A stretch of DNA of 64,000 nt from Cryptomeria japonica (lineage: Eukaryota > Streptophyta > Pinopsida > Cupressales > Cupressaceae). Every line of letters starts with the position of its first letter. The first letter of the stretch is position 1. Under the pieces are notes generated by a model. It was not told the DNA's origin and did no database searches. It saw only the letters and a list, made by a program, of their open reading frames with translations. The position numbers were made by a program, and so were the translations under genes. Below are positions 1 to 12,591 of this stretch, one piece after another. The stretch covers positions 609,090,209 through 609,154,208 of the forward strand of contig NC_081413.1 of assembly GCF_030272615.1 (NCBI RefSeq). Direction: 5' to 3'.

Positions 1-915
1 CATATCATGGCGGGAATGTACACGGTCGTTCAAAAAATCTACAAAATGAAAGGGTTTTTCTGCCTCTACAAATGGAGCCCGAATCCAAAAGTACAGGTGT
101 ACACCTACAACCTACACACAAAAAAGAGAGGGAAGTGTGTTGGGATTGGGGGTTTGCCTTCAGGTCAAACCCCAGTTTTGGAATTAACCAAATGATGAAA
201 GAAAGTACTTGCAAGTAAATGTAAATGAAAGACTGTAATGTAAATCACCTCAAGGGAGGTTGTAGATAGAATGTAGGTATATTTGCTTGTGTGGAATTGA
301 ATGTTGGAATGAATCTCCTCTTCAATGGTTGAATCCTTGACTTGAATGCAATACCTGGCCTTGAAGGGAGACTTGAGAATTCTCTCGAATGCTTGAATGT
401 GTGGTCTCATGTATTTGTCTTATGCTTTTTGAACTTATGCCAAATGGGAGGAGAAATGCGACTTAAATACTTGTCAATTAGGGCTAATTGACTGAATTTT
501 TGTCGCATGGCGACACTGGGATATATTATTTTTTCGTAATTTAAGTTATTATTTAGATGTGGTATATATACATAATATGATATGTGTATATAAGTATATA
601 TTCGATGAATAAATAATTATATACATATATTTATATTATTATATATATTTAATGTGATTTTTATTATTTTTAGAAATTGTATTATTTGGGATATTAAATA
701 AAATAATGCTTATGTGAAAGATGTATTATTTTAATGTGGGATGTTTTATTTCGTTAAGTTATTATGATTTTTTTTACTTGTTCAAAAAAAATAAAAGGGG
801 ACAATTGGTTATTTGAGGTTAGTTTAAATTCTAGCCTTATTAGACTAATGACAACTTCAAATTTTCTTAAAAGGGGTGGTTGTGTTTTCTTAAATCTTAA
901 ATATTGAATTGCAAG
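1..915. other. Left flank of Tat-1, no gene seen
   Basis: No convincing gene is seen. Short reading frames occur on both strands (7-195 plus, 165-410 minus) but match no family I recognise. Positions 495-509 form a perfect 6-bp inverted repeat (tgtcgc, atg, gcgaca). From about 530 to 790 the sequence is strongly AT-rich. It is the left part of whatever repeat Tat-1 inserted into; that repeat resumes at 10858. The last five bases (911-915, gcaag) are the left target-site duplication of Tat-1. Confidence 0.5.
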
Positions 916-1977
916 TGTATACACCTAAAAATGGTTTGAAGATAATTAATTAAATAAGCAATTATTTAATTAATCTCCCTTCCCAATTTAATTGAATTCA
1001 CTAAACAATTTGATTAAATTTCCCCTTTTTCATCTACTTATTAATAAATCTAAGGATTTATTAAATAGGTTCATTTCATTTCACCCCTTTAATTAATTAA
1101 TTCAAATCAATTAATTCCCTCCATCCAAATTCATTTCTTCTAATCCTTTAATTAATTAAAACAAATCAATTATGAGTTGTTGAGATTAATTATCCTTTTC
1201 ATATTATTTGAATTTTTAAATTCAAATTCTCCTAACTTCTACCACTCCTAAACCTAACCCATTCTACCTACCACCATGTCCCCTTTCATCCAACCTCTTC
1301 TAGAACCTTTGTGACACTTGTCACTAAGTGTTTCCTTTCATCCAAACCCTTCTAGAAGCCTCTTGACACTTGTCACCATAGAGATGACAGACGTTCCCTT
1401 TAATCCAACCCCCTTTGCCATCCTCCTCCAATTTAACTATTGATATCTTTTGATCAATCTTGACCATTGATTCTTGCCACATCACCCCTAGCCTTGGAAA
1501 ATCCTATAAATAGACCTCATTTTGGAGCAATATGGGTCCCTAATTTCATGTCCCAATTTCATATGATTTTTGCATATCATTTGATCCCATCTCATTCTCA
1601 TCTTATGCATTGTTACTGTAGGCATCTAGCTTCTAGCTTATCATTCTTAGCAATGTTATAATGCTTAATCTTAGCTTAATTGCATTTTAATCTTACTTCA
1701 TTTTCTAGATCAATCATGAACTCATATAGCTTAATCATGATATTCTTGCTAGACCATGCATTTTTATCATTCAAATCGTCCACCTAAGTGTAGTCAAGTT
1801 ACTGGAATTTGCATAATCAGATCTAAGAGCATTTTTCATACTTGCATTTACTAGGAGGCAATAAGTCGATTAGCTATGGTTTTGTCTTTCATTGTTTCAA
1901 TTTATTAACCATTGCTTGCAATGATTTATTGAGTGCATTGTGTTTGCAGGTACATGTACACTTCACAGAGCATGACA
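916..1977 (+). repeat. Tat-1 5' LTR
   Basis: The LTR runs from tgtatacacctaaaaatgg to gagcatgaca and is 1062 bp long. The start resembles the tgtagacacc starts of the LTRs at 34866 and 63408. A TATA box, TATAAATAG, lies at 1505-1513 and probably positions the start of the genomic transcript about 30 bp further on. The 3' boundary is fixed because the two LTR copies stop matching exactly after gaca (1977 and 10852). The reading frame at 1467-1661 recurs in the other LTR and is not a gene. Confidence 0.93.
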
Positions 1978-4358
1978 TTTTGGCACCCACCGTGGGGCAT
2001 AAATCATCATTTTCAGCGTCTTAATCTTTAGCAAACTTTATCTTTGTTTGGCTCTGGTTCAGATATTCGTACGAGTTGCCTTTTCAGATTGTACAAACTT
2101 CCTTTCAGTCTAGGATGACACCTCATCCTGACTCGTACTAGGTATAATTATGTATCGTACAAACTTTTATGTTGCAAATTCTTTATTCATACGAGGTATA
2201 ATCTTGTGTCGTACGAGTCTATTTCTTGCAAATTCTTTACTCGTACTAGGCTGATCATGTGGCGTACGAGCCTATTTTAGATACTACACAAAATCTAAAG
2301 TTCTATCATACTAACTAGAAATATGTGTCGTACGACTCTCTGCCTCTGTGTTTTTCCACAAACTGCAAGTTAGAATTTTCAAGTTTGTCTATACGTTGGT
2401 AATTTGCATTTTTGAAGGCCTTCTGGGCATTTTTACCCCTTGAAAGTGGCGAAAGAGGCTGGCTAGGCATGGTATTTCAAAATCTCATCTACAACTCTTG
2501 GAGACCTTTCCAACGAGTTAAAGGGCTCATAATTTCAAGTCCCGAGCAAAAAGTTATGCCTATTTGAAGTTAGGATAAAATTTCATATAGTTTTTTTTGA
2601 AAATTTTGTAGTTCGGATCACCAATGCTAATGTTGTTTTGTCTGTGAGATTTTTGGCAGCCTAACTCTTTTCTGTAGGATGATTTACAAAGATACGCTTG
2701 TCAAAGACATAATTCAAAATACAATCATGACTACTAACGGATTTATTGCAGGTTGCCTATGAATTCAACTAAACTTGGTGTATTCATTTAAATTTCTAGG
2801 CACACTTGATTTTGGGCTAAAAATGAAGAACCATGTATTTCATGTCTTTGATGATAGGTGAGTATGCTCTCACCTTTCTTAGGTGATCAGAAAGCTAGAC
2901 TCATCCTTTTACTTTCATTAGTGCATCTCTTTAGCAGGCCTGCCCTCCTAAGGAGTTATTAACTCTTAGCCCTTAAGGTCGGTGAGAGGGGAACAACCTA
3001 AGTGGGAACAGCTAACACCAAGTAATCCAACCCACTATAAAATAAATGTGTTTTTGATGAAAATCAAAGCAACGACAATGCTCGGGAATAGCTCTCCTTT
3101 GCACCTTCGGGTATATCAAACTTTGGTTTTCAAGGCTGGGAGACCTCTTAATTGAGTTTATACCCCGACGTGTTGAACGAATCCCTTACTAGTGTCGATT
3201 AAAATAGAAGCTACCTGATTCACCTCCGAAAGGGTGATAATCTTTGTGCAAGAGAGATAGTAACTCTCCCAAGACACTTGTCATATCATGCCCTCATTAG
3301 CGTTTGGATTCAGATAATATGACATTGAGAATCCATTGCATGAGACTCAACGACCGTATTCTGATTAGCTATTGGGTGTGTACCTAAGTCAGCAAGCAAA
3401 GGTTTTCATTCTCAGCCAACTTCCTTAGGGTTTAGCTTGATTGGAGTTATTTATCACATCATGTGTTTGTTGTGTATTCATCCCTAAATCGACAAATCAG
3501 ACATCTAAAAACTAGAAGACATAAGCAAAACATTAAACTTCAGTTATCAAAAATTCAACCAAACAAACATTTTTATCTCTATCTGGTTATCTATCGTACG
3601 AGTCATAATCTCTGATGTTTGAGCCTTCTTGCATAAAATCATTTGTCATACTATCTGCTATCCTGTGTCGTACGAGTCAGTTGTTTTGTTGTATAGTTAA
3701 TAAAAGTGTGTCGTACGAGCCTTTGCTTTTTACATGAAAACTATGCTTTGTCGTACAGACTCATATCTTGTGTTGTCCTAAGCTGAATCTTATGTCATAC
3801 GAAACTCTGCATTTGTCAGTCCAGAGCTGTGTCCTGCATGCCTGTTTTAGATTTGTCATTTCTGCCTGATATATTTGCAATAAACATAAACACTTGTTAT
3901 CTGTCAGACTATGCTTAGATTGTCATCTTGGTTTGCTTGGTCAAGTTTTCATCTGTCAAAATCAGAATCTAGAAGATAAACACCTCAAGATTTTCAAGTT
4001 CTCACCCCCAACAAGTTCAAAATCTAAACATCTCAAAGTGCATTATCACCCTGTTTGATAAACTGATCACTCAAACATAGTTTCTCATCAGGATCAATCA
4101 TCCTTTATCACAAAACTGAAACATTTGGTCAGGATAACCTTGTCCCACATCGTACGATATATCATTCCTATTGGACCTAGTCCTTATCAAATCATCACCA
4201 TTGCACTCCTAAACCAAAGATTGAAAAACTTGCAAACTTTTTAACACTTGAATTCTCTTTTAGTGTCATATCACTTTATTGCCTTGAAATTGACTATTGA
4301 TCCCTTACCCAAAAAAACCTTTTGGACAATCGAATCCTAAGCAAAATAACATACGTGT
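1978..4358 (+). other. Tat-1 untranslated leader with TCGTACGA motif clusters
   Basis: This is about 2.4 kb between primer-binding site and gag start. Two clusters of a palindromic motif (core tcgtacga, often as gtgtcgtacgagtc) lie at about 2066-2340 and 3594-3800, with a stray copy near 4150. Variants such as tcgtactagg and tcatacgag are interspersed. Between the clusters is a core (about 2930-3430) that resembles the Tat-2 leader core at about 36430-36960. It includes a small hairpin at 3052-3069 with a GAAA loop. No long reading frame is present. The layout parallels Tat-2, which has a different motif at the same two places. Confidence 0.75.
1981..1997 (+). other. Tat-1 primer-binding site
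   Basis: The sequence tggcacccaccgtgggg begins 3 bases after the LTR end, with the TGG expected to pair with a tRNA CCA end. It is the usual position for the minus-strand primer of an LTR retrotransposon. I do not assign the tRNA; aligning the reverse complement to plant tRNA 3' ends would settle it. Confidence 0.8.
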
Positions 4359-7300
4359 ATGCCCGTTCTAACTAGAGCTTAGAAACGAAGGATTGCAGAG
4401 ACTGAAATCAAAACAATGGAAACAATCAAAGAACATATAATCATGGAACATGAAGATGAAATACATGTTGAAGGATAAATAACAAAACAAAACATCAAAG
4501 ACATCAAGAAACATCCCCAATTCGAAAAATTTATGCAGAGATTGTTGGAGGAAGAAAAAGAAAAATAATTTCTAATGCTAGCCAAATCAAGTGCTACACT
4601 TCCCCAAGATTTTGATGTGAATAAATTGACACAAAAGAAAAATGAACCTCCCCCTAATAACGAACAATATGAGGACATATTTGGTCTCTGCATGAATGAC
4701 ACATCAGTTCCCAATACCACCAGGACCAATGAAGAAACCGACATACCTAGAAGAGATGAAGTAGAAATCCTAAATAATATTCAATTTAATGAGGATACAA
4801 GAAGAGCTAGAGATGAAACAAGAGGAGATACCAATCCTCCTAGAATGCAAAATCATGGTCATGTAAGAACAAATCATGTTGATAATCCTATCATGACTCT
4901 CACACAACAACTGCAAGCAATGCAAACTCAAATCCAAGAGATGCAAAGAGGAAATGTTAGACGATACTCACTTCAAGAAATTTGTCCTTATCCTTTCGAC
5001 ATAAATCTAAACATGATACCATTTCCTATAGGTTTTGAAACCCTAAGATACAAAAAATATGATGGAAGCATTGACCCTCAAGATCATATAAGAGAAAGTT
5101 GCACAATGAGTATGGAGTTTTCACATGAGGATACCTACTTAATGAGACTATTTCTGAAAAGCTTAACTAGACTAGCTATGGAATGGTTCTCCAAACTTAC
5201 ACCAGGAATCAAATCATTTTCAAAGTTGGTGGATAAGTTTGTTTCACAATAATCCTACAACATGAAGTAACAATGCTAGATCTATGTAACACTAAACAAA
5301 AAAGTGGAGAACCCTTCATGACATTCTTACAACGATGGAGATGCCTAGCATCGCGGTATCCTTGTATAGTGCCAGAGTATGAAAAAATGGATATATTCAT
5401 TGAAAACTTAAATGATGAAATGAGCTATTACTTAAAAATGCAAATAAATCAAAGCTTTGGAAAAATGGTTGATAATGGAATCAGAATGGAATAGGCCATG
5501 ATAAAGAAGGGTGAGTTGAAAATATACAAAGAAGGAGTCCATCCTCCTAACAACAACAATAACAACAATCACAATGACAAGACAAAGTTTTGGAATAGAA
5601 ATCTAAATGTCGTCAACTATGGAATAGTAGATAACAACAATGTGAAACCAAAGCAACCGGTTTTCAATTTATCTACTCACTCGGCAGCAACACAACAAAA
5701 CAACAATCACCAAAGACCAACTATCAAGACTTTCTTTCGAAGACAATTCACAAACATTGGTGAACCCCTTGGATTGGCATTAAAGACACTTCTCACAAAC
5801 AAAATGATCAATTTACCAGAAGAAAGGAACTACGAACCTCAAATCAAACCAAATTGGTGGAATGATAATCAATATTGCGATTTCCATCGAAACAAGGGAC
5901 ATCTCATAGATAATTGCCAAAAGTTGAAACATATCATACAAGACATGATTGATAATGGTGTAATAACTATGGATGGACATACAACAAATGAATCTCATAC
6001 TACCTTTAAAACTCTGCTTCCAAACTATGAGAAAGGTGAGTCATCAACAACAAACAATGGTAAGGGTAAAGCAAAGGTAAATTACACTCATACATATGAC
6101 AATGTGGTGAATGTGATTGCAGTTAAAGAAAAACAAAATCAAGAACATTCTCAGGCTATCACAAGAAGCAAAGCCAAAGTTGTTTTGTCGGGTCCTACAA
6201 CAAACACATCATCCACTACAGAAAAACAATACAATCTAGTGGAACAATTGCAGAAAACACCTGTTCAAATATCAATCTTGGAACTTTTAAAACTTTCACC
6301 CGCACACAAGGAAATTCTTGAACGAGCATTAGTAGATACCACAGTATCCAAAGATCTTGATATTGATCAATTCCAAACCATGGTGGGACACCTCACAACC
6401 CCTCATTGCTTATCATTCACTAACGAAGATGACATGTCCCTGCAACACCCTCACAATGCTCCCTTGCATATTGAAGTCCTCATTCACAAAATGTGAGTCA
6501 AACATGTTCTAATAGATGGTGGAGCTGGCCAAAATATTTGCTCATTAAGTCTTGTTCGTGCCTTAGGATATTCAGAAGATGCACTGGATGTACGGAAAAG
6601 GATCACTATAAAAGCCTATGATGAAGAAGAACATTCCTCCAAGGGAATTGTGATACTACCAATCAAAGTGGGACCTCTACAAAAAGACACAACATTCCAA
6701 GTTCTAGACTTGGACCTATCATATAATGTGCTCCTAGGGAGACCATGGATACATGACTTGCAAGCTGTCCCATCAACCTATCATCAATATGTAAAATTTC
6801 CCTACGAAGGACAAGAAATCACAATATCTGCAGATGCAAATCCATTCCAATATTGCAGCAATCTAAAAATGGATCAAGACGTAATTGTTCCACATAACAG
6901 GGAGGTAACATCTTCGAGCACACAATCCAAGGAAAATCATTCGCCTCTATTCTATCAAGTATGGAAAAACAAATGTAGCTAAGAGATCGAGGGAATGAAG
7001 AATACTCAATATCACAATTACCACTTTCTCCTAAATCCTTGGGAAAACCATCAAGCTCTAAACAACAACCAACTGTGAAACATCTTCTGATATTTGATGG
7101 AGCATTCATTAGTGTTGGAACCTTATCAGAGGAAACAAAAGACAAAGATGTATTGTAATGGCTATACAAAGATGAATAAGTTCAACAAAAGGTCAACAAT
7201 GTCATAATACCTACGGAAAAATATGGAAAAGGATTCAACATTCTTCGAAGGATGGGATACACTAGGATAGGCCCTATAGGAAAAAGAAAGGAAGGTATCT

Positions 7301-10162
7301 CAGAACCTATTCAGCCTCATACTCAACAGACTACAGACAAAGCAGGCTTAGGGTATGGACAAGTCACTATACCAGAAGACACATCTTTTAGTCAACAACA
7401 AGAGGAATATGAAAACAGACAAGAACAATTGGCAATTAAAAGGGAAGAAAAATCAGTTAAGCAACAAGCACAAGCAAACACAAAATGGCAAAAGAAACAA
7501 GCTTCAAATCAACAAGAGAAACAAACTAAAAACATCTCTCAAGCAACATTAAATCTCAATCAAAACAAGAAAGAAGATAATATAAGTTCAGGAGAACTCA
7601 TAGAAAAGTTGACAAAACTCAATCTCAGTCTTGAAGAGGTTGAATATGAAAGAAGGAAAAGTATAGCCAAAAAAGCGGAAGAAATGCTATATGACCAAAT
7701 CTGTAGACTACAAGCTGCAAGTGACACAAATTCTAATGAATGCGAATGGGATTCCTATCACTTTGAAGAATTAGTTGAGGAAAAATGCTTTGAAGGAGAT
7801 ATAGAAGTCGATATAGTTCACACGTATGCAGGACAAACGTCAGGAACTAGTTCACTTGAATTAGAATCACATTTGGCTAACTTGGACTTAACCGAGGATG
7901 ATCAGGAAATTCTTATGGGAGATCATTCTAATGAGAGTACCATTCTAGACATCGACACACTTATTGAAAACTTTGATACATCCATCATGACCCTCAGAAC
8001 CCTTGAAACATACCAACCTGAAGATCCCCTACCTCTAATCCATCCCGAGCTTATTGATTGGGAAGATGAAGGACATACTACCATTGATACCTTTCCAAAT
8101 GACCATGCCATATTTGTATATCTTAATGCAATTGAACCTATAACAACTCTCACCAGGAATTTCAGCAACGCATCTTCCAGTCAAGTGGGTGCCAAATCTC
8201 CTAGTCGCAAAAGTGAAAATAAAGAAAAGAATATCAGGTCTAATGCTAAAAAACATTTCTTGGCAACATTAGACCAAGAAAAAGTAAAAATAAAGGATGC
8301 ATCTAACGGTGAAAACATCCTAAGGGCGCTGAAAGATGGGAGATTTGACACTTTACCTGAGAACTATCAAGAAAGATCATCCATTTTGATTGAACCAACA
8401 GAGGCAGTTAACATTGGCACAACAGAGCAACCAAAGATTCTTCATCCAACAACATCTTTATCAGAGGTAGAAATGCAATAATATGTGGAATTCTTCAAAT
8501 GACGGCAAATCAATTTTGCCTGGTCCTATTTAGACATGCCATGTTTAGATCTAGAGCTTATTATGCATCACTTGAATGTTAATCCAGGAGCCAAACCAAT
8601 TAAACAAAAATTAAGGAAAATGCATCTGCATATTGCTCTTCTAGTCAAGGCAGAACTAAAGAAATTACTGGATGTAGGATTCATCAGACCTGTAGCATAT
8701 CCTCAATGGGTATCCAACATCGTTCCTATTTCAAAACCAGATAAAAGCATCAGAATATGCACAGACTTCAGAGATCTTAATAACGCATGTCCAAAGGATG
8801 ACTTTCCTTTGCCTAACATCAACATCATTGTAGATTTAACTACAGGACACTCCATGTTTTCTCTAATGGATGGTTTCTTCAGATACAATCAGATCAAAAT
8901 AACACTCGAAGATCAAGAAAAGACAGCTTTCACATGTCCATGGGGTACTTTCTGCTAGAACATCATGGCTTTTGGATTAAAGAACGTAGGTGCTACATAT
9001 CAAAGAGCTATGACAACTATATTTCATGACATGATGCATACATTCATGGAAGTTTACGTGGATGACATATTAGCTAAATCATACACTAGAGAAGAACATA
9101 TAAAGATACTGGAAAAGATCTTTGACAGGCTAGAACAATACAAGCTAAGGCTAAATCCTAAGAAATGTGCTTTTGGTGTTACTTTAGGAAAGCTGTTGGG
9201 ATACATTGTTTCAGCAAGAGGAATCGAAGTAGATCCAGCTAAGGTTAAAGCAATCATGGAAATGGCATCTCCCAAGAATATTAGTCAACTAAGATCACTA
9301 CAAGGAAGACTCCAGTCAATCGAAAGATTTGTTGCTCAATTAGCAAATAAATGTCAACCATTTACTCACCTATTGCACAAACATGTTAATTTCAAATGGG
9401 ACCATCAATGTGAAGAAGCATTCAACAAGATCAAGGCATATCTCATGCAACCACCTGTTCTAATGTCACCAATTCCAGGAAAACCATTATTACTCTATGT
9501 ATCAACTACTAAAGCATCATTGGGAGTTTTGCTCGCACAAGAGGATAAGGAAGGAAAAGAATAAGCCATCTATTACATCAGTAGAATACTAGTGGGATAT
9601 GAGGTCAACTATTCGTCAATAGAAAAACCATGCTTGGCAGTAGTTTTTGCTTCTCAAAAACTATGACACTATCTACTATCTCACTCCATCAAGTTGATAG
9701 CTAAAATCGATCCTCTGAAGTATTTGCTCAACAAAGCCACATTGACAGGATGACTAGCAAAATGGATCATTATTCTAAGCAAGTTTAATATCAAATATGT
9801 TGACAGAAAATCTATCAAAGGACAAGTAATCATAGATCAACTAGCAGAAACACCACTTCAAGATAATCATCCTCTACAGATTGAGTTTCCCGATGTTGAT
9901 ATCCTATCAGTTACAACAAAAGCATGGCAACGATACTTTGATGGTTCATATACACAACATAGATCAGGAGCCGGTATTCTATTTATCACACCACAAGGGC
10001 ATACAATCCCGAAAGCATACAAATTAAGCTTTCCCTATACAAACAATATAGCAGAGTATGAAGCATTGGTAACAGGTATCAAAATGGTTGTAGAATGGAA
10101 CATTAAACAACTTCAGGTCTTTGGAGACTCTTAGCTTGTCATTAATCAAATTAATGATGACT
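4359..10162 (+). pseudogene. Tat-1 gag-pol, broken
   Basis: The likely original start is the ATG at 4359, because the following residues line up with the Tat-2 Gag start; stop codons follow within 30 and 210 bp. Recognisable blocks: Gag core (about 4975-5490, with a frameshift near 5255), a CCHC-like Cys/His cluster (about 5875-5920), aspartic protease (DGG at about 6520), a G-patch-like segment (about 7220-7360), reverse transcriptase (about 8580-9200, YVDD at about 9055), RNase H (about 9480-9840), and a second RNase H that begins near 9930 with FDGS intact. The frame changes again between 6982 and 7252, and there are further stops, for example at 8956 and 9562. Coding stops at the deletion junction inside the second RNase H, so integrase is absent. 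Confidence 0.9.
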
Positions 10163-10852
10163 ATCCAACCTCTTCTAGAACCTTTGTGACACTTGTCACT
10201 AAGTGTTCCCTTTCATCCAGACCCTTCTAGAAGCCTCTTGACACTTGTCACCATAGAGATGACAAATGTTCCCTTTAATCCAACCCCCTTTGCCATTCTC
10301 CTCCAATTTAACCATTGATATCTTCAAATCAATCTTGACCATTGATTCTTGCCACATCACCCCTAGCCTTGGAAAATACTATAAATATACCTCATTTTGG
10401 AGCAATATGGGTCCCTAATTTCATGTCCCAATTTCATATGATTTTTGCATATCATTTGATCCCATCTCATTCTCATCTTATGCATTGTTACTATAGGCAT
10501 CTAGCTTCTAGCTTATCATTCTTAGCAATGTTATCATGCTTAATCTTAGCTTAATTGCATCTTAATCTTAGTTCATTTTCTAGATCAATCATGAACTCAT
10601 ATAGCTTAATCATGCTATTCTTGCTAGACCATGCATTTTCATCATTCAAATCCTCCATCTAAGTGTAGTCAAGTCACTGGAATTTGCATAATCAGATATG
10701 AGAGCATTTTTCATACTCGCATTTACTAGGAGGCAATAAGTCAATTAGCTATGGTTTTGTCTTTCACTGTTTCAATTTATTAACCATTGCTTGTAATGAT
10801 TTATTGAGTGCATTGTGTTTGCAGGTACAGGTACACTTCACAGAGCATGACA
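10163..10852 (+). repeat. Tat-1 3' LTR, missing its first 372 bp
   Basis: These 690 bp align without gaps to 1288-1977 of the 5' LTR with about 27 mismatches by eye. The TATA segment is present but mutated (tataaatat near 10380). The left edge joins directly to the second RNase H of the element, with a few bases of shared sequence at the join (atc plus caa). That is typical of illegitimate recombination. The right edge, gaca, is followed by acaag, the right target-site copy. Confidence 0.93.
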
Positions 10853-10857
10853 ACAAG

Positions 10858-12304
10858 TATATAACGATTTTATTATTTTCAGAAGATTGTTTGAATTATG
10901 GTCTTTAGTGAATTTGGTATTTCTTAGCAAAGAGCGTGATTTCATTGCAATTCTTGTAAATGTTTAGTTGTCATGTTGTAGTGGTTGGTGTACCATCTTG
11001 AACAGGTGTTGTCCTTATAACCTTGTTGATATAAACCATGTTGTGTTATGCTCCATATGCTTAACCAAGGGTTAGTAAGATTGTGTTTTCGTCACCTGTG
11101 TTTTGTCGTGGTTATATGGTTGTCATTATCGCCATAGGGTTCTCGTAGAGAGACCGTGATTGTATAGTGTCCTATGGGAGAGTGACTTTTGAGTGGGGGC
11201 AGTGCCCAAAGTGGATGGCTAGATAACCCCTCAAAAGTGAGTTAATAAGTGATAACCTAATAATTGATTAGGGGGTGGGTAGCTCTAAACATTCAGTAAG
11301 ATATTGTACCCTGCACATGGTTGAGTGCTCATATAGATGCAATGGGAAGGCCTAGAATGACAAATTGACCACCTTGTCTTCACAAAGGGCTGGTAGGGTT
11401 CGCATGAGTCTTCGATGGAACCAGGGGTTTGGGAAAGGTTACCAGGATAACCAGGTTGGGGGCTGGGACCTATGGAGGCCTAACTAGGGTAATCATCACA
11501 AGCTATGCGATGAAACTCTCTACTTAAGGTCACTAGTGTATTGTGATGTTGAGTTCACCTGGAGTATTATGGAGTCACACTTGTATTGTCGAGCATGTTT
11601 TACTTGTGCTTGCTTGAGGGTCTTCTGCTATCTCCTAGCATGGTGGGGTGGTTCCATTTTGGGATCACACAGTTGGGTGGTTAGAGCCACTTCCCATCGG
11701 ATGTTTTTGTTCGTGCCTTCATGTGAGGATTGGCTTCACAAATATTCCCGTGGTTCATGATTTTTGGATCATCTCATGTTGGAGATTCTTGTACCTTTGA
11801 GACCTTCATGGTCATTTGTATAAGTGGATTATGTTACCTTGGCTATTGGTAAAGATGTAATTTTATATGTATTATTGGAAGCCATGTAATAGTTGATTAA
11901 TGTAATCTTATTTTATTGGATGTTTATTATATCAGTTATCTTTATTCAATGTGCAAATTCTTTCTTGAAAAGAAATATATTGTAATACTTTCAATCTTCC
12001 AAATGATGAAATTTGTTACATGAATATGATTTATTTGTGTTCAATAGGTAATGATGGTAATTGTATTTTTTTGAGTATCCTATGATGGATAATTGGATTA
12101 ACCTTAATAATAAGATTTAACCTTTCAAATAATTCTTCGTTGGTAACCCTTTAAGAATTATTTGACTTCTACTTGTGTAATAAATGTGCAATGTAGTAAT
12201 TAAAGCACTTCATGTGGTTTAAGCTTTTAAAAAAATAAAATTGTTTCACCCTTAGTTGGTTAGTTTGTGTGGTTTTCCCTTTAGGGTTCCTGGCGGGGCA
12301 TTAC
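10858..12304 (+). repeat. 3' part of a long LTR-type repeat ending in GGGGCATTACA
   Basis: This is non-coding sequence continuing the repeat interrupted by Tat-1. Scattered blocks resemble the insertion at 22538-28305. One example is the stretch with taataattgattag at 11257 and 26819; another is tatctcctagcatgg (11630) against catctcctagaacg (27239). Its end, ggcggggcattaca at 12304, mirrors the tgtagtgcccc start at 22538, as expected for LTR ends of one family. The left end lies outside the window or within 1-915 and was not located. Confidence 0.6.
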
Positions 12305-12591
12305 AAATATACATGTCGGCTCAACAACATAAATACATGAACATCAAAACAATTGCCAATGTCGGATCTCCAAATGATGTCGGCCTCCAATATTGATAGC
12401 CTGATTCTAAACCATGTTGGCGTACATTGTCGGTAACCAAATAATTCTATCCAACCTACCGGTGCCGGTGAAGTGCCTGTGAAGTGCCCGTTTGTACACA
12501 ACTAACCCAAAATATGAAGTTGGAACAAGTTACCATGTTTCCATCAATGAAAACATATTGAAACCAACCAATTGAGTGTCAATTGCCAACA
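12305..12591 (-). repeat. Fragment of a copia-type LTR (5' end)
   Basis: Read on the minus strand this begins TGTTGGCAATTGACAC at 12591, a start typical of plant copia LTRs. It runs about 290 bp until cut off at 12304 by the neighbouring repeat. The bases beyond 12591 belong to pseudogene P1. The minus-strand frame at 12301-12501 lies in it and looks incidental. Confidence 0.5.

Larger units (their letters stand above)
916..10852 (+). mobile_element. Tat-1: truncated, degenerate Ty3/gypsy (Tat-type) LTR retrotransposon
   Basis: The element is bounded by TG at 916 and CA at 10852. The flanking bases gcaag (911-915) and acaag (10853-10857) match at 4 of 5 positions, which fits a mutated 5-bp target-site duplication. 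Order: 5' LTR (1062 bp), primer-binding site, 2.4-kb leader, gag-protease-RT-RNase H with stops and frameshifts, then an abrupt join to the last 690 bp of a 3' LTR. Integrase, any antisense reading frame, the polypurine tract and the first 372 bp of the 3' LTR are missing. By eye the shared 690 bp of the two LTRs differ at about 27 positions (about 4%), so it is much older than Tat-2. Family placement rests on protein similarity to Tat-2 and on the trace of a second RNase H. Confidence 0.93.

Noticed and set aside
1467-10554. Matching small frames at 1467-1661 and 10342-10554 that look like a duplicated gene
   Set aside because: Both are the same position of the two Tat-1 LTRs; no start context or family match.
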